Part shown: piece by piece, positions 43,913-54,381 of the stretch
How the letters are laid out: every line of letters starts with the position of its first letter
How positions within the stretch are numbered: position 1 is the first letter of the stretch
Assembly (NCBI RefSeq): GCF_022601715.1
Contig: NZ_JAKVIM010000009.1
Coordinates: forward strand, 1-64,000
Source: Acinetobacter zhairuonensis
GTDB taxonomy: Bacteria > Pseudomonadota > Gammaproteobacteria > Pseudomonadales > Moraxellaceae
Length of the DNA stretch: 64,000 nucleotides
Direction of reading: 5' to 3'
Program-made: the position numbers and the translations under genes
Notes under the pieces: model-generated
What the model saw: only the letters and a program-made list of their open reading frames with translations
The model's database searches: none
Told to the model about the DNA's origin: nothing

Positions 43913-44938
43913 TTAAGATTTCTTTTGTGTGCTGGCAAACAGCACTTTAAAGCCTTGTTGATCGGCTTTGGTTGTACATTGGCCAAAACTTTGCTCAATT
44001 AATAATGGATAATTCAGAAAGCGGTTGGCAACAATCCACAACTCGCCATCCGATTTAAGATGGCGACGGGATGTTTTGCATAAATTTTCGCTGGCATTGT
44101 AATCTGTATGAATGCCTTGATGGAATGGGGGATTGCTGACGATAGCGTGTAAGAATAGTGGTGCATCCTCAATGCCGTGTACCGCTTTAATCTCAAGTTG
44201 TTCTGGTAAAAGGTTATTTTTCTCAAAAGTCATTTTTGTTGAAGCTAATGCAAAGGCATCGACATCCAGTGCAAAAATGCGATTTTTCGGATTTAACTTG
44301 GCCAAATAGGCGCTGATCACACCTGCACCACAGCCAAAGTCTGCAATTTTTCCAGAAGTGACGTGTGAAAGATGAGGTAATAACACGGCTGTACCCACGT
44401 CTAGACGGTTTTGGCTAAATACACCTGGTAATGCGCAAATCTGTAATTCACCTTTCGGGGTTGGTACAGTGTAGTGTTGTGCCCAATCGGCCAAAGGTTT
44501 TGCCGTTACGGTTTTTTCGGTGACCAGTTGCCACATTTGACAATGTCGAGCGCTGTCTAATTTGAGGGTTTTACCAAAAGGTTGTAGCTGTTTAGAAGCA
44601 CGTTCTACACCACCTTTCTTTTCACCAACTAAAAAGATCGATGCGCCTACGGCCAAACGACTGACCAGTTGGTGTAGCACATAGTTAAGTAGTTCTTTTG
44701 ATTTTGGAACAAAAACAATGGCTTGTTCAAAGCTGACTTCTGGCAAATCTGTGCCAAAATGTACAGAGCTTTGTTGAGTCTCAAAATATTGTAATTCGTT
44801 AAAATTCCATGTCCAAAAATGAGGCTCTACAGCACCAATCAGCTGTGTATTTAATTCGTCACACGGTGCATTGACCAGTAAAACTGAGCCAGAGAGAAAT
44901 TCCTGTTGACGAAGAACAACTTCACTTCGTGGATCCAT
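43913..44938 (-). CDS. rsmC: 16S rRNA (guanine1207-N2)-methyltransferase RsmC-like
   Basis: This 341-residue protein has an inactive N-terminal methyltransferase-like half and a catalytic C-terminal half. The catalytic half has [20 protein letters not shown] (motif I), [19 protein letters not shown] and the catalytic [13 protein letters not shown], the form found in RsmC and RlmG. RsmC modifies G1207 of 16S rRNA. I chose ATG 44938 with a GGAG Shine-Dalgarno; the longer ORF overlaps the purine permease gene. RlmG is the main alternative. Confidence 0.88.
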   Translation of the reverse strand: MDPRSEVVLRQQEFLSGSVLLVNAPCDELNTQLIGAVEPHFWTWNFNELQYFETQQSSVHFGTDLPEVSFEQAIVFVPKSKELLNYVLHQLVSRLAVGASIFLVGEKKGGVERASKQLQPFGKTLKLDSARHCQMWQLVTEKTVTAKPLADWAQHYTVPTPKGELQICALPGVFSQNRLDVGTAVLLPHLSHVTSGKIADFGCGAGVISAYLAKLNPKNRIFALDVDAFALASTKMTFEKNNLLPEQLEIKAVHGIEDAPLFLHAIVSNPPFHQGIHTDYNASENLCKTSRRHLKSDGELWIVANRFLNYPLLIEQSFGQCTTKADQQGFKVLFASTQKKS

Positions 44939-45005
44939 CTTATTTACTCCATAGTAAAAACGATGCCCAGACAATGCTGGGCAAGGTGCATACAGAAATG
45001 AAAAC

Positions 45006-46376
45006 TTATTTCTTCGTTTCAGGAAGCACAATATTTAAAATCAGTGCGGCAATACCACCTGTCGCAACACCCGAACTAAAAATGTTACGGAACAATTCAG
45101 GTAAATGTTCCAAGATTTGTGGAACTTGTGCAACACCTAGCCCCAGTGCCAATGAGATGGCAATAATAAGCAGTGCACGACGGTCTAAATGAACCCCAGC
45201 AAGAATGTTAATCCCCGATGCAGCTACTGCACCGAACATCACCATGACTGCACCACCGAGTACTGCTTGAGGCACAGCTTGAATTACGCCTGCCACTGCT
45301 GGTAATAAACCTAAAATGACCAACATGGCTGCAATCCAGATTCCGACATAACGGCTTGCAACACCCGTCAGCTGAATTACTCCATTGTTTTGTGCAAACA
45401 CCGAGCTTGGGAAAGTATTAAAAATACCAGCAAGGAAAGAGTTCGCACCATTCACCAAGACACCGCCTTTAATACGTTCCATCCAAGTGGCACCATCCAC
45501 AGGCTGGTTGGAAAGTTTTGAGGTCGCGGTGATATCACCAATGGCTTCCAAAGACGTCACTAAATAGATGAAGGCCATTGGAATAAACAAGCTCCAAGAG
45601 AAGCTGAGTCCAAAATGCATTGGCGTCGGAACTTGTACTAAAGGCGCATCTTTTAAACCTGAAAAATCCAGATGCCCCATAAAGCCTGCAAGAGTATATC
45701 CCGCAACTAAGGCAATTAAGATTGCAGAACTTTTTACCCATGTAATACGGATGCGATTCAGCAAGATAATTAAGCCTAAAACCGTACATGACATAATCAA
45801 GTTGTCTGTATTGGCGAAGGTGTTGTTGGACATGGCTTGATAGCCACCACCCATGCTAATTAAGCCTTCCTTAATTAAAGTCAGACCAATCAACAGCACC
45901 ACAATGCCTGTTACCAAAGGTGTAATCAGCATTTTAACCCACGGTAAAATTCGTGACACCCCCATTTCAATGAATGAACCCGCAATTACCACACCAAAAA
46001 TAGCGGCCATGACGGACTCTACTGGTGTACCCGCAGCGACCATGGCAGAGCCAATCCCGATGATTGGACCAATAAAGTTAAAGCTGGTGCCTTGAACAAT
46101 CAGTAAGCCTGCGCCAAATGGTCCGACTTTTTTACATTGTAAAAAGGTTGCAATGCCTGAGATCACCAAAGACATGGATAAAATCATGTTGGTGTCTTGT
46201 TTGGAAACACCCAATGCTAAACAGATCAGTAAACCAGGAGTAACAATTGGAACAATAATCGCAAGTAAATGTTGGAAGGCTGCAAGGAAAGCTATGAAGG
46301 GTTGAGGGCGGTCATTTAAACCATAAACCAAATCAAGCTGATCTGGTTGATTGGGAGAGAGATTTTGATCAGACAT
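45006..46376 (-). CDS. NCS2-family purine (xanthine/urate) permease
   Basis: This 456-residue transporter has 14 predicted segments of the nucleobase-cation symporter-2 family. Motifs are [20 protein letters not shown] near the start, [40 protein letters not shown] and the NCS2 signature [20 protein letters not shown]. The Glu and Gln placements fit the XanQ/UacT branch, not uracil permeases. It ends 67 bases before rsmC on the same strand. Confidence 0.88.
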   Translation of the reverse strand: MSDQNLSPNQPDQLDLVYGLNDRPQPFIAFLAAFQHLLAIIVPIVTPGLLICLALGVSKQDTNMILSMSLVISGIATFLQCKKVGPFGAGLLIVQGTSFNFIGPIIGIGSAMVAAGTPVESVMAAIFGVVIAGSFIEMGVSRILPWVKMLITPLVTGIVVLLIGLTLIKEGLISMGGGYQAMSNNTFANTDNLIMSCTVLGLIILLNRIRITWVKSSAILIALVAGYTLAGFMGHLDFSGLKDAPLVQVPTPMHFGLSFSWSLFIPMAFIYLVTSLEAIGDITATSKLSNQPVDGATWMERIKGGVLVNGANSFLAGIFNTFPSSVFAQNNGVIQLTGVASRYVGIWIAAMLVILGLLPAVAGVIQAVPQAVLGGAVMVMFGAVAASGINILAGVHLDRRALLIIAISLALGLGVAQVPQILEHLPELFRNIFSSGVATGGIAALILNIVLPETKK

Positions 46377-46547
46377 ATGTCAAAAGGTGTTAGCAAGATG
46401 GCGCTATTCTAATCGAGATACACAGCTTTACAAAACAAAATGCCGAGCACTTGTGAAAAAAAATGAGCTTGTCAATAAACTGTCACTACTAAAATCTATT
46501 ATTTTTCTGTATAATTTGCCCTCAAATTTAAAGCGTATCGAATTTAC

Positions 46548-48377
46548 ATGTCAGATATCAAAACTCTCCGTAACATTGCCATTATTGCGCACGTCGATCA
46601 TGGTAAGACGACTCTTGTCGACAAATTACTTCAACAATCAGGTGCACTCGGTGATCGCGCAGGTGAGATTGAGCGTGTCATGGATTCGGGCGCTATTGAA
46701 AGTGAACGTGGTATTACCATTCTTGCAAAGAACACTGCAATTAAATGGATGGATGCTCGTACGAATACTGAGTACCGTATTAACATCGTCGACACCCCAG
46801 GACACGCCGATTTCGGTGGTGAAGTGGAACGTGTAATGTCGATGGTTGACTGCGTACTTCTTCTTGTTGATTCTCAAGAAGGTCCAATGCCACAAACTCG
46901 TTTCGTAACGCAAAAAGCGTTCGCGCGTGGTTTGAAGCCAATCGTAATTATTAACAAAGTAGACAAGCCAAGCGCGCGTCCAGACTGGGTTATTGATCAA
47001 GTATTTGACTTGTTCGACAACCTTGGTGGTACTGACGAACAGCTAGACTTCCCAGTTGTTTATGCATCTGGTCTACGCGGTGTTGCTGGTCCTTCTCCAG
47101 AAGAGTTGGCTGACGACATGACGCCATTGTTCCAAACAATCGTTGACATTGTTGAACCACCAGCAGTTGATGTTGATGGTCCATTCCAAATGCAGATTTC
47201 TTCACTTGACTATAACAGCTTCGTAGGTGTTATTGGTGTTGGTCGTATTCAACGTGGTTCAATTGGTTTAAATACACCTGTAACTGTCATTGATAAAGAC
47301 GGTAAGACGCGTAACGGCCGTATCTTAAAAATTATGGGTTACCATGGTTTAGATCGCGTTGATGTTGATTCAGCATCTGCTGGCGACATCGTATGTATTA
47401 CAGGTATTGATGAACTTCATATTTCTGACACCATTTGTGATCCGAAAAATGTTGAAGCTTTACCACCATTGTCTGTAGATGAACCTACAGTGACAATGAC
47501 TTTCCAAGTAAACAACTCACCGTTTGCAGGTAAAGAAGGTAAATTCGTTACTTCACGTAACATCCGTGAACGTTTAGACCGCGAATTAATTCATAACGTA
47601 GCATTACGTGTAGAAGACACTGACAGTCCAGACCGTTTCAAAGTTTCTGGTCGTGGTGAACTTCACCTTTCAGTTTTAATTGAAAATATGCGTCGTGAAG
47701 GTTTCGAAATGGGCGTATCTCGTCCACAAGTAATCTTGAAAGAAGTTGACGGTGAAAAGCAAGAACCATACGAAAACGTTACATTTGACGTTGAAGAACA
47801 GCACCAAGGTTCTGTAATGGAACAAATGGGTAGCCGTAAAGGTGAAATGACCAATATGGAAGTTGACGGTAAAGGCCGTATCCGTATTGAAGCAACTGTA
47901 CCTTCACGTGGCTTAATTGGTTTCCGTTCTGAATTCTTGACCATGACTTCTGGTACAGGGATCATGACATCAAGCTTCTCTCACTACGGTCCGATGAAAC
48001 AAGGTACTGTTGCGAAGCGTCAAAATGGTGTGTTGATTTCTATGGTTCAAGGTACTTGCTTGGGCTATGCACTGTTCAGCTTACAAGACCGTGGTCGTTT
48101 ATTCGCTAAGCCGCAGTTAGAAGTTTACGAAGGTATGATCGTAGGTATTAACTCACGTTCAGACGATATGGTGGTTAACCCAACTAAAGCGAAACAGTTA
48201 ACTAACGTACGTGCTTCTGGTACTGATGATGCGTTGACTCTTGTTCCAGCAGTTGAATACACGCTTGAACAAGCGCTTGAGTTCATTGAAGATGATGAAT
48301 TAGTTGAAGTAACTCCTAAATCAATCCGTATCCGTAAGCGCTGGTTGACTGAAAACGAACGTAAGCGTAACAAATAA
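46548..48377 (+). CDS. typA: Ribosome-associated GTPase TypA/BipA
   Basis: BipA is a translational GTPase that supports 50S assembly and stress or low-temperature growth. The 609-residue protein has G1 [32 protein letters not shown]3 [15 protein letters not shown] and G4 [16 protein letters not shown]-like domains III and V and the BipA-specific C-terminal region follow ([20 protein letters not shown]). A TATAAT at 46510-46515 is the likely -10. Confidence 0.97.
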   Translation: MSDIKTLRNIAIIAHVDHGKTTLVDKLLQQSGALGDRAGEIERVMDSGAIESERGITILAKNTAIKWMDARTNTEYRINIVDTPGHADFGGEVERVMSMVDCVLLLVDSQEGPMPQTRFVTQKAFARGLKPIVIINKVDKPSARPDWVIDQVFDLFDNLGGTDEQLDFPVVYASGLRGVAGPSPEELADDMTPLFQTIVDIVEPPAVDVDGPFQMQISSLDYNSFVGVIGVGRIQRGSIGLNTPVTVIDKDGKTRNGRILKIMGYHGLDRVDVDSASAGDIVCITGIDELHISDTICDPKNVEALPPLSVDEPTVTMTFQVNNSPFAGKEGKFVTSRNIRERLDRELIHNVALRVEDTDSPDRFKVSGRGELHLSVLIENMRREGFEMGVSRPQVILKEVDGEKQEPYENVTFDVEEQHQGSVMEQMGSRKGEMTNMEVDGKGRIRIEATVPSRGLIGFRSEFLTMTSGTGIMTSSFSHYGPMKQGTVAKRQNGVLISMVQGTCLGYALFSLQDRGRLFAKPQLEVYEGMIVGINSRSDDMVVNPTKAKQLTNVRASGTDDALTLVPAVEYTLEQALEFIEDDELVEVTPKSIRIRKRWLTENERKRNK

Positions 48378-48400
48378 GTTATTCTTATCTTCGGATGATA

Positions 48401-48431
48401 AAAACCGCTGATTTCGATCAGCGGTTTTTTT
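48401..48431 (+). terminator. typA terminator
   Basis: A 12-bp stem AAAACCGCTGAT (48401-48412) / ATCAGCGGTTTT (48417-48428) has a stable TTCG tetraloop and a T run. Confidence 0.95.
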
Positions 48432-48558
48432 GTATAAGTTGTTCAACAAAGCGTTGTAGAGAATTTACAAAACCAAGTAAATTAGATGGAAATATATAGA
48501 TTTCAATAATGTATACTTCATCACATAAATTAAAGTCAAAAAAGAACTGGAGATTTAA

Positions 48559-48993
48559 ATGAGCATTATTCAAGAATTTCGCGAATTCGCAGTTAAAGGG
48601 AATATGATTGACCTCGCCGTCGGTGTAATCATTGGTGGTGCATTTGGTAAGATTGTAGATTCATTGGTAAAAGACATCATCATGCCACTCATTACGGTCA
48701 TTACAGGTGGTGGGGTAGATTTCACGCAAAAATTTATCGTGTTGGGTGATAATCCGAATAACCTGCAATCTTTAGATGAATTAACCAAAGCTGGAGTCAA
48801 TATTCTGACCTACGGAAATTTTTTAACAGTTGCGATTAACTTCATTATTCTGGCGTGGGTAGTGTTTTTAATGGTGAAAATGTTGAATCGTATGCGCCGT
48901 AAACAAGAAGAAGCTGCAGCTGAACCAGCACCAACACCTGAAGATATTCAATTGTTACGTGAAATCCGTGATGAGTTAAAGAATAAATCATAA
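48559..48993 (+). CDS. mscL: Large-conductance mechanosensitive channel MscL
   Basis: MscL is a homopentameric inner-membrane channel that opens under hypo-osmotic tension. The 144-residue protein has the TM1 signature [20 protein letters not shown] followed by [19 protein letters not shown]2 is [20 protein letters not shown], and a charged C-terminal bundle follows. A GGAG Shine-Dalgarno precedes the ATG. Confidence 0.97.
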   Translation: MSIIQEFREFAVKGNMIDLAVGVIIGGAFGKIVDSLVKDIIMPLITVITGGGVDFTQKFIVLGDNPNNLQSLDELTKAGVNILTYGNFLTVAINFIILAWVVFLMVKMLNRMRRKQEEAAAEPAPTPEDIQLLREIRDELKNKS

Positions 48994-49011
48994 TGGGTTG
49001 ATGTCCAAAAT

Positions 49012-49037
49012 CGGCAATTCAAGTTGCCGTTTTTTTT
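49012..49037 (+). terminator. mscL terminator
   Basis: CGGCAA (49012-49017) pairs with TTGCCG (49024-49029) over 6 bases and is followed by T8. Confidence 0.85.
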
Positions 49038-49124
49038 CGCCTAGAATTGGATGTCGGGAGCTAGTTTTTATAATTTATCCCCATTAAGATTTGCTTAGAT
49101 TATTAAATTGAAGATGTTTGTCTG

Positions 49125-49454
49125 ATGAATCAATTGTTTGTCTATGGAACCTTACGTCCCAATCATGAAAATGCACATCTTCTGGAGCGTATTGGTGGCA
49201 CTTGGCAGAAAGCTTATGTAAATGGTGTGGTGTATATTTTGGACTGGGGACCAGATAAAGGGTTGTTTGCCATTGTGCTTGATCAGCATGCACCGAAAGT
49301 GGAAGGCTATCTGTTTATTTCGGAGAGATTATCTGATCATTGGGATGCTTTGGATGAATTCGAAGGTATGCAATATGAGCGCGTTTCGGTGCCAGTCGAA
49401 TTAGAATCTGGTGAGCAAAGTGAAGCCTGGGTTTACCAAATGAAGGTCGATTAA
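49125..49454 (+). CDS. Gamma-glutamylcyclotransferase-like protein (YtfP family)
   Basis: This 109-residue protein of the GGCT-like fold starts FVYGTLRPNHENAHLLERIG, with the YGTLR substrate loop, and contains VEGYLFI and the acidic DALDEFEGMQYERVSVPV, whose Glu is the usual catalytic residue. Small bacterial members have unclear substrates. It is a single gene, followed by a symmetrical hairpin. Confidence 0.85.
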   Translation: MNQLFVYGTLRPNHENAHLLERIGGTWQKAYVNGVVYILDWGPDKGLFAIVLDQHAPKVEGYLFISERLSDHWDALDEFEGMQYERVSVPVELESGEQSEAWVYQMKVD

Positions 49455-49470
49455 AGTCAAATCCGACAGG

Positions 49471-49497
49471 GAAGTACCTAAAAGGTTTAGGTACTTC
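49471..49497. terminator. Perfect 12-bp hairpin between converging genes
   Basis: GAAGTACCTAAA (49471-49482) and TTTAGGTACTTC (49486-49497) form a perfect stem with a 3-base loop. It sits between the converging GGCT-like and parvulin genes. T tracts are short, so terminator function is likely but not certain. Confidence 0.65.
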
Positions 49498-49511
49498 TCA
49501 GCTTATAGCAG

Positions 49512-49796
49512 TTAAAAAGCCATGCGAAATTTAATTTCAACCAGATGAAAACCAAACTGGCTTTTAATTGGACCATGCAAAACCCCTTCAGCAGCAGTAA
49601 ATACCAGCTTATCAATCACAGGCACCAGTTGTCCTTTTTTCACTTCACCGAGTTCTCCGCCGCGTTTACCCGAATTACAGGTCGAATATTGTTTCGCAAC
49701 TTTGGCAAAATCGGCACCATCGAGTATCTTTTTTTTCAATTGGTCGGCTAAATCTTTATCTTTGACCAGAATATGTCGAACAATGGCTGTTTTCAT
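49512..49796 (-). CDS. ppiC: Parvulin-type peptidyl-prolyl cis-trans isomerase
   Basis: This 94-residue single-domain cytoplasmic parvulin contains VRHILVKDKDLADQLKKKIL, FAKVAKQYSTCNSGKRGGEL and GPIKSQFGFHLVEI with the active-site His, Cys and Phe positions. It lacks a signal peptide, like E. coli PpiC. Its ATG overlaps the mutM stop by 4 bases, so the two are coupled. Confidence 0.93.
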   Translation of the reverse strand: MKTAIVRHILVKDKDLADQLKKKILDGADFAKVAKQYSTCNSGKRGGELGEVKKGQLVPVIDKLVFTAAEGVLHGPIKSQFGFHLVEIKFRMAF

Positions 49797-50644
49797 TTGA
49801 TCTTACCTCGCTTGATCGATGCAGTTGTAGAGACTTTTTTCAAGGGTTGGCATTGAGGGCAAAAGACGCTGGCACGTTGTCCCAGTTTTAAATTTTCCAG
49901 AGTTGTTTCACAGTTCACACACATCTCTCCTGCACGTCCATAAGCCAACAGGGTTTGCTGGAAATAACCATTTTCTCCCATGGCATTACTATAGTCACGT
50001 AAGGTTGATCCACCCAGATCAATGGCTTGTTTTAAAATGCGTTTGATTTCCAGCACCAGTTTTTCAATTTGACTGGTCGTCAAACTGGACGCTGGTTGTG
50101 CTGGATGTATCCCCAGATTAAACAAACTTTCCGTTGCGTAGATATTCCCCACACCAACCACAACATGATTATCCATTACTGCAACTTTTATGCCGACATG
50201 CTTATTATTCAGCTTTTGAGTTAAATATTCAGCATTAAAGGCTTCGCTTAAGGGTTCAGGTCCCAGCGATGAAAGCAGTTTAGACTCTGTCTCAGCATCC
50301 CACCACAGGATACAGCCGAATCGGCGTGGATCATGGTAGCGTAATTGCATGTCATCAAACTGAATGATCAAATGATCATGTTTACGTTTCTCTTCATGGG
50401 TTTCACATAATCTAAAGCTTCCCGACATACCTAGATGCCAGAGCATGCGATCTTGTTCAAACTCAGCCAAAATATACTTGGAGCGACGTGTAAGTTTTAG
50501 CAGTTTTTGTCCCTGAAGGCGTTGTAGATCCTCTGGAATCGGCCAACGTAAGCGTGATTCATGCACAGTTACGGATTTTACCTGTTGCCCAATCAAAGGC
50601 AGTAGACTGGTTTTGGTGGTTTCAACTTCGGGTAATTCAGGCAT
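49793..50644 (-). CDS. mutM: Formamidopyrimidine-DNA glycosylase
   Basis: MutM removes 8-oxoguanine and FapyG from DNA and nicks the abasic site. I chose ATG 50644, since the catalytic Pro must follow the removed Met (MPELPEVETTK); the longer ORF cannot give an active enzyme. The conserved Lys is in RRSKYILAEF. H2TH motifs include GVGNIYATESLFNLGIHP and GGSTLRDYSNAMGENGYFQQ. The zinc finger is CVNCETTLENLKLGQRASVF followed by CPQC. Confidence 0.96.
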   Translation of the reverse strand: MPELPEVETTKTSLLPLIGQQVKSVTVHESRLRWPIPEDLQRLQGQKLLKLTRRSKYILAEFEQDRMLWHLGMSGSFRLCETHEEKRKHDHLIIQFDDMQLRYHDPRRFGCILWWDAETESKLLSSLGPEPLSEAFNAEYLTQKLNNKHVGIKVAVMDNHVVVGVGNIYATESLFNLGIHPAQPASSLTTSQIEKLVLEIKRILKQAIDLGGSTLRDYSNAMGENGYFQQTLLAYGRAGEMCVNCETTLENLKLGQRASVFCPQCQPLKKVSTTASIKRGKIK

Positions 50645-50835
50645 AGGTTTTAAATGATCGGTTGGAAACAACAAGGCTAATATCGGGCTGAATGCGCGGG
50701 AATGCAAGTTTTTTCCAAGTTTGGTCAGTTTCTATTGAGTATGAAACTCAAACAATAGATGAAAAGAGTATTTGCAGCCTCGGCAGAATCTGTATAACGT
50801 GATAAGTCACGAAAATTAGAATGATGAGGCCTTGC

Positions 50836-51945
50836 ATGTCACGCTTATTTCAGCCCATTCAGTATGGATCACTTCAAGTGAAAAATCGCATCGTTATTGC
50901 GCCGATGTGCCAATATTCAGCCAATGATCAGGGCGAATTAAGCTATTGGCATGAACAACAATGGGCGAACTATGCACTCTCGGGGGCAGGTTTGTGCATT
51001 GTGGAAGCCACTGCAGTGCAGCCAGAAGGGCGGATTAGCTTTGCAGATTTAGGGCTTTGGAATGATCGGCAACGTGATCAGATGCGACAGTTATTAGAAA
51101 AAGTTCGCTCTATTTCACCGATGCCTTTTGCCATTCAATTGGCACATGCTGGTCGTAAAGCCTCTACTGATAAACCTTGGCTAGGCAGAGGGCAAATTCC
51201 ACCTGAAGATCAGCATGGTTGGCAAACGGTTTCTGCCAGTAATATTTCTTTTAATCCTAAAGATCTGCCTCCTCATGCACTGTCCATCGAAGAGCTCAAA
51301 CAGGTTCAGCAAGATTTTGCTCAGGCAGCCGTACGTGCGGTAGAGGCAGGCTTCGATTTGATTGAGTTACATGCAGCGCATGGCTATTTGCTGCATCAGT
51401 TTTTGTCGCCACTCGCGAATCAACGTCAGGATGAATATGGTGGTAACTTTGAAAATCGGATTCGGATGACTTTAGAAACCTTCCAAGCAATGCAGTCTGC
51501 TGTTCCAGACGGTTATCCAATTGGGGTGCGTCTTTCGGCTCAAGACTGGTTTGATGGCGGCTGGACGGTTGAGGAATCGGTCGAATTGTCGAAACGATTG
51601 CAACAATTGGGGGCTACCTATATTCATGTGTCGAGTGGTGGCTTGCATGTAGAACAAGCCATTCAGATTGGCGCCAATTACCAAGTGCCATTTGCACAAA
51701 CAGTGAAACAAGCCCTTGATATACCAGTGATTGCAGTAGGCTTAATTACCGAAGCTCAACAAGCAGAGCAAGTGTTGCAACAAGAACAAGCGGATGCAAT
51801 TGGTTTGGCCCGCGCGATGTTATATGATCCGCGCTGGCCTTGGCATGCAGCGGCTGAACTGGGGGAAAGCATGGAAATTGCACCCCAATATTTGCGTTGC
51901 CAACCGCATGGGATCAAGCAATTGTTTAAGCCCTTTTCGGATTGA
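50836..51945 (+). CDS. Old yellow enzyme family NADH:flavin oxidoreductase (NamA/YqjM-like)
   Basis: This 369-residue FMN TIM barrel of the old-yellow-enzyme class reduces activated C=C bonds. It contains IVIAPMCQYSANDQGELSYW, where the Cys tunes the flavin in the YqjM group, HAGRKAST with the substrate His, ELHAAHGYLLHQFLSPLANQ and DAIGLARAMLYDPRWPW. I chose ATG 50836 with GAGG upstream. The physiological substrate is unknown. Confidence 0.92.
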   Translation: MSRLFQPIQYGSLQVKNRIVIAPMCQYSANDQGELSYWHEQQWANYALSGAGLCIVEATAVQPEGRISFADLGLWNDRQRDQMRQLLEKVRSISPMPFAIQLAHAGRKASTDKPWLGRGQIPPEDQHGWQTVSASNISFNPKDLPPHALSIEELKQVQQDFAQAAVRAVEAGFDLIELHAAHGYLLHQFLSPLANQRQDEYGGNFENRIRMTLETFQAMQSAVPDGYPIGVRLSAQDWFDGGWTVEESVELSKRLQQLGATYIHVSSGGLHVEQAIQIGANYQVPFAQTVKQALDIPVIAVGLITEAQQAEQVLQQEQADAIGLARAMLYDPRWPWHAAAELGESMEIAPQYLRCQPHGIKQLFKPFSD

Positions 51946-52035
51946 GCTCTTGGCACACTGCATTTAAATTTTAAATGGAGTATTGCCCTCATCGATTGAT
52001 TCTAATGAATAGATAGGAGTTGTTTTGAACAAGCA

Positions 52036-52977
52036 TTGGCGTGGAGCGAAAACGTGGTCTTAAGTACGATTTTGCCCATCATCTTATTGGTGCTGTTGGG
52101 TTTTGCTTGTGTCAAAGGTGGATTAATGCTGCCAGAGCAAATCAAAGCCTTGAGTGCCTTTGTAATTAAGATTGCGTTACCAGCCTTTTTATTACATGCC
52201 TTGGCGAGCCGTAACCTAGATGAGATTTGGCATCCCAGCTATTTCATTGCCTATGGTGGTGGTTCCTTGCTGCTGTTCGTTTGTGCCTTTGTTTTGTATC
52301 GGCAATATTTTCAACATCGCTTAACTGCATCTGCGGTTATGGCGATGGGGGCATCGATGTCGAATACAGGCTTTATTGGTACTGCGATTTTGACCATGTT
52401 AATTGGGCAACACGCGGCAATTTATATTTCACTGACCTTAATTATTGAAAATCTATTAATTGTGGCATTGGTGCTGATGATTGCGGAAGCCGGATTACAA
52501 CAGGGCAGTCTGAAACAGGTAGTTTTATCCACCTTAAAGAATCTCCTGAAAAATCCTGTAATTCTTGCAATTATACTAGGCATGAGCTGTGTGTTGTTGG
52601 GTTTAAAATTACCAAGCGTGATTGATCAGATTCTAGCGATGCTGGGTAAAACGGCATCACCACTGGCATTATTTGTGATTGGTGGCAGTCTGGTGGGCAT
52701 TGGCTTAAAAGCGGTCGATATGCAAAGTCTGATTTTGGTGTCGTTTAAAATTGTATTCATGCCGTTGACCATCTTTCTACTGTTTTCAGTATTGCCAGAT
52801 GTCAGTCAAGAAATGCTCTATGCGGGTACTTTACTGGCAGCTTTACCCATGCCGATTGCCTTTGGAATTTTTGGTCAAACCTATGGTCTCAATGAAAAAG
52901 CTTTAACCCCGTTGATGTTGAGTACTGTTTTAGGTTTTGCTGTGATTAGTGGACTGATTGCCATATGGTGGGGCTAA
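52036..52977 (+). CDS. AEC-family (auxin efflux carrier-type) transporter
   Basis: This 313-residue membrane protein has ten predicted helices of the AEC family (LSTILPIILLVLLGFACVKG, IKIALPAFLLHALASRNL, MGASMSNTGFIGTAILTML, LPMPIAFGIFGQTYGLNE). Transported substrates in bacteria include malate or other carboxylates; none is indicated here. The ORF opens only with TTG 52036, which lacks a well-placed Shine-Dalgarno. An AGGAG followed by TTG 52025 lies one base out of frame, so a 1-base deletion near the start is possible. Confidence 0.85.
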   Translation: MAWSENVVLSTILPIILLVLLGFACVKGGLMLPEQIKALSAFVIKIALPAFLLHALASRNLDEIWHPSYFIAYGGGSLLLFVCAFVLYRQYFQHRLTASAVMAMGASMSNTGFIGTAILTMLIGQHAAIYISLTLIIENLLIVALVLMIAEAGLQQGSLKQVVLSTLKNLLKNPVILAIILGMSCVLLGLKLPSVIDQILAMLGKTASPLALFVIGGSLVGIGLKAVDMQSLILVSFKIVFMPLTIFLLFSVLPDVSQEMLYAGTLLAALPMPIAFGIFGQTYGLNEKALTPLMLSTVLGFAVISGLIAIWWG

Positions 52978-53009
52978 GTACTGCAAAAACAGCTTTACAT
53001 GAAATATCA

Positions 53010-53036
53010 AAAAGCCCATCCATTGATGGGCATTCT
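53010..53036. terminator. Bidirectional terminator between AEC and SEL1-repeat genes
   Basis: GCCCATC (53014-53020) / GATGGGC (53025-53031) with a CATT loop. An A run on the left serves the minus-strand gene and a T-rich tail the plus strand. Confidence 0.85.
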
Positions 53037-53056
53037 TTTGCTCAGCGATGTAAATT

Positions 53057-53878
53057 TTAGCTCTTTTTCGCCGCTTTCGTTGGTGCAGTTGCGGGAGCTT
53101 TGGCTTGTTCTGCCATCATTTTTTCAACCACGGCTAAGGATTCTTGGGCTTGAGGAACATTTTCTTTGGCAAGAGCAGAAAAGATTTTTTTCGCTTCAGG
53201 TAAGTTTTGCGGCACGATATTGCCATTGGTAAACATATTACCGACTGCCATTAAGGCTGGAATATAACCTTTTTGAGCTAAGTCTTGAATGTTTGCCAGA
53301 CCTTGCTTGATAGGAGCTTCATCTTCATTTTTAAAGCCAGTGCTGATGTCATATAAAGCTTTGGCATGAATGGCTTGGAAATTGCCTTTTTTGATTAAAG
53401 GGTCTAGCTTTTGTAGCGCCAATTTGTCGGATGCTGGATTGTTTTCCGAAAACAGTAACACGGCAAGATCGACCGTCGCATCACTGAAGCCTTTGGCAGA
53501 TGCTTTTTCAAAATATTGTTTTGCTTTGGCGGTATCCTGTTTTACCCCGAGCGATCCTGCGAGATAGTTTTTAGCTAATACATAGTCTGCGACTGGATAG
53601 CCTTTGCTGGCAGATTGTTCATACAATTGAATGGCTTTCTTTTCGTTTTTTGGTGCACCTTGTCCTGTCTGGGTCAAATAGCCCAAATTATAGAGTGCTT
53701 GAGCATTGCCTGCTTTACCCAGTTTTTCCAGTGCTTGATAGGCACCAGTCATGTTATTGGCTTTTACCATGGCTTCGACTTCGGCAAAGGCGGGATCAGT
53801 GGTCGGCGCTTTGTTTTCAGCGAAAGCAAATTGAGTTGAAATCGCGATTAGGCTGGCAAGAATTATTTTTTTCATCAT
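53057..53878 (-). CDS. Exported SEL1/TPR-repeat protein
   Basis: This 273-residue protein has a signal peptide (MKKIILASLIAISTQFAFA) and a series of SEL1-like repeats. Examples are ALYNLGYLTQTGQGAPKNEK followed by KAIQLYEQSASKGYPVADYV, and AKQYFEKASAKGFSDATVDL. The repeats form helical solenoids that bind other proteins. The tail is Ala/Thr/Lys-rich (ATAPTKAAKKS). A periplasmic scaffold role is plausible but unproven. Confidence 0.85.
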   Translation of the reverse strand: MMKKIILASLIAISTQFAFAENKAPTTDPAFAEVEAMVKANNMTGAYQALEKLGKAGNAQALYNLGYLTQTGQGAPKNEKKAIQLYEQSASKGYPVADYVLAKNYLAGSLGVKQDTAKAKQYFEKASAKGFSDATVDLAVLLFSENNPASDKLALQKLDPLIKKGNFQAIHAKALYDISTGFKNEDEAPIKQGLANIQDLAQKGYIPALMAVGNMFTNGNIVPQNLPEAKKIFSALAKENVPQAQESLAVVEKMMAEQAKAPATAPTKAAKKS

Positions 53879-54070
53879 TTAAAACCTTATGGGGGTATCC
53901 ACACAATTCCATCTGTGCGTAGAGTAGAGGAACTTTTACATCATAAGTTGAATTGTCTGAATGTAAATATCGCAAAGCAGTTTTGCTCAAAATAATTATT
54001 TGTATTGATGTATGCGGAGTTTTAAGGCGTTGTGTATTTAAGCGAAGTCAATGAGTGACTTGAAGAATAA

Positions 54071-54091
54071 CTCCATATCAAAGATATGGAG
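54071..54091 (-). terminator. Hairpin after the 64-residue protein gene
   Basis: CTCCATATC (54071-54079) and GATATGGAG (54083-54091) form a perfect 9-bp stem with a 3-base loop. It lies 47 bases beyond the stop. The T tract on the minus strand (TTATTCTT) is imperfect. Confidence 0.6.
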
Positions 54092-54138
54092 TGTGTATTT
54101 GCGAGATTGGTAAACAGCAAACTTGGGCATTAGGAACC

Positions 54139-54333
54139 TTAAAGCTTGCGCCAAGTTATATCTTCATCATTCAGCTCTACGGTAAAACTAAATTTGGCAT
54201 CATCACTGACCAATAATGAATTTGGTGTTTTAAGTAAGACTTTGAGTACAGTGCCTTCTTCAAAGACTTTCGGTGCAAAATTTTCTTTTTCGAGGGTAAT
54301 CGGTTTGATCAGTTCGATGACAAATGATTCCAT
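54139..54333 (-). CDS. Small uncharacterised protein, 64 residues
   Basis: The ATG at 54333 has an excellent AAGGAG Shine-Dalgarno, so the ORF is very likely real. The protein reads MESFVIELIKPITLEKENFA, then VFEEGTVLKVLLKTPNSLLV and SFTVELNDEDITWRKL. The beta-rich pattern and lack of a signal peptide suggest a small cytoplasmic beta-barrel. I do not recognise a family. Confidence 0.75.
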   Translation of the reverse strand: MESFVIELIKPITLEKENFAPKVFEEGTVLKVLLKTPNSLLVSDDAKFSFTVELNDEDITWRKL

Positions 54334-54381
54334 TTTATTCTCCTTATGAATGGGGTTAAATTTATGGCAATAGTGTAGCAT

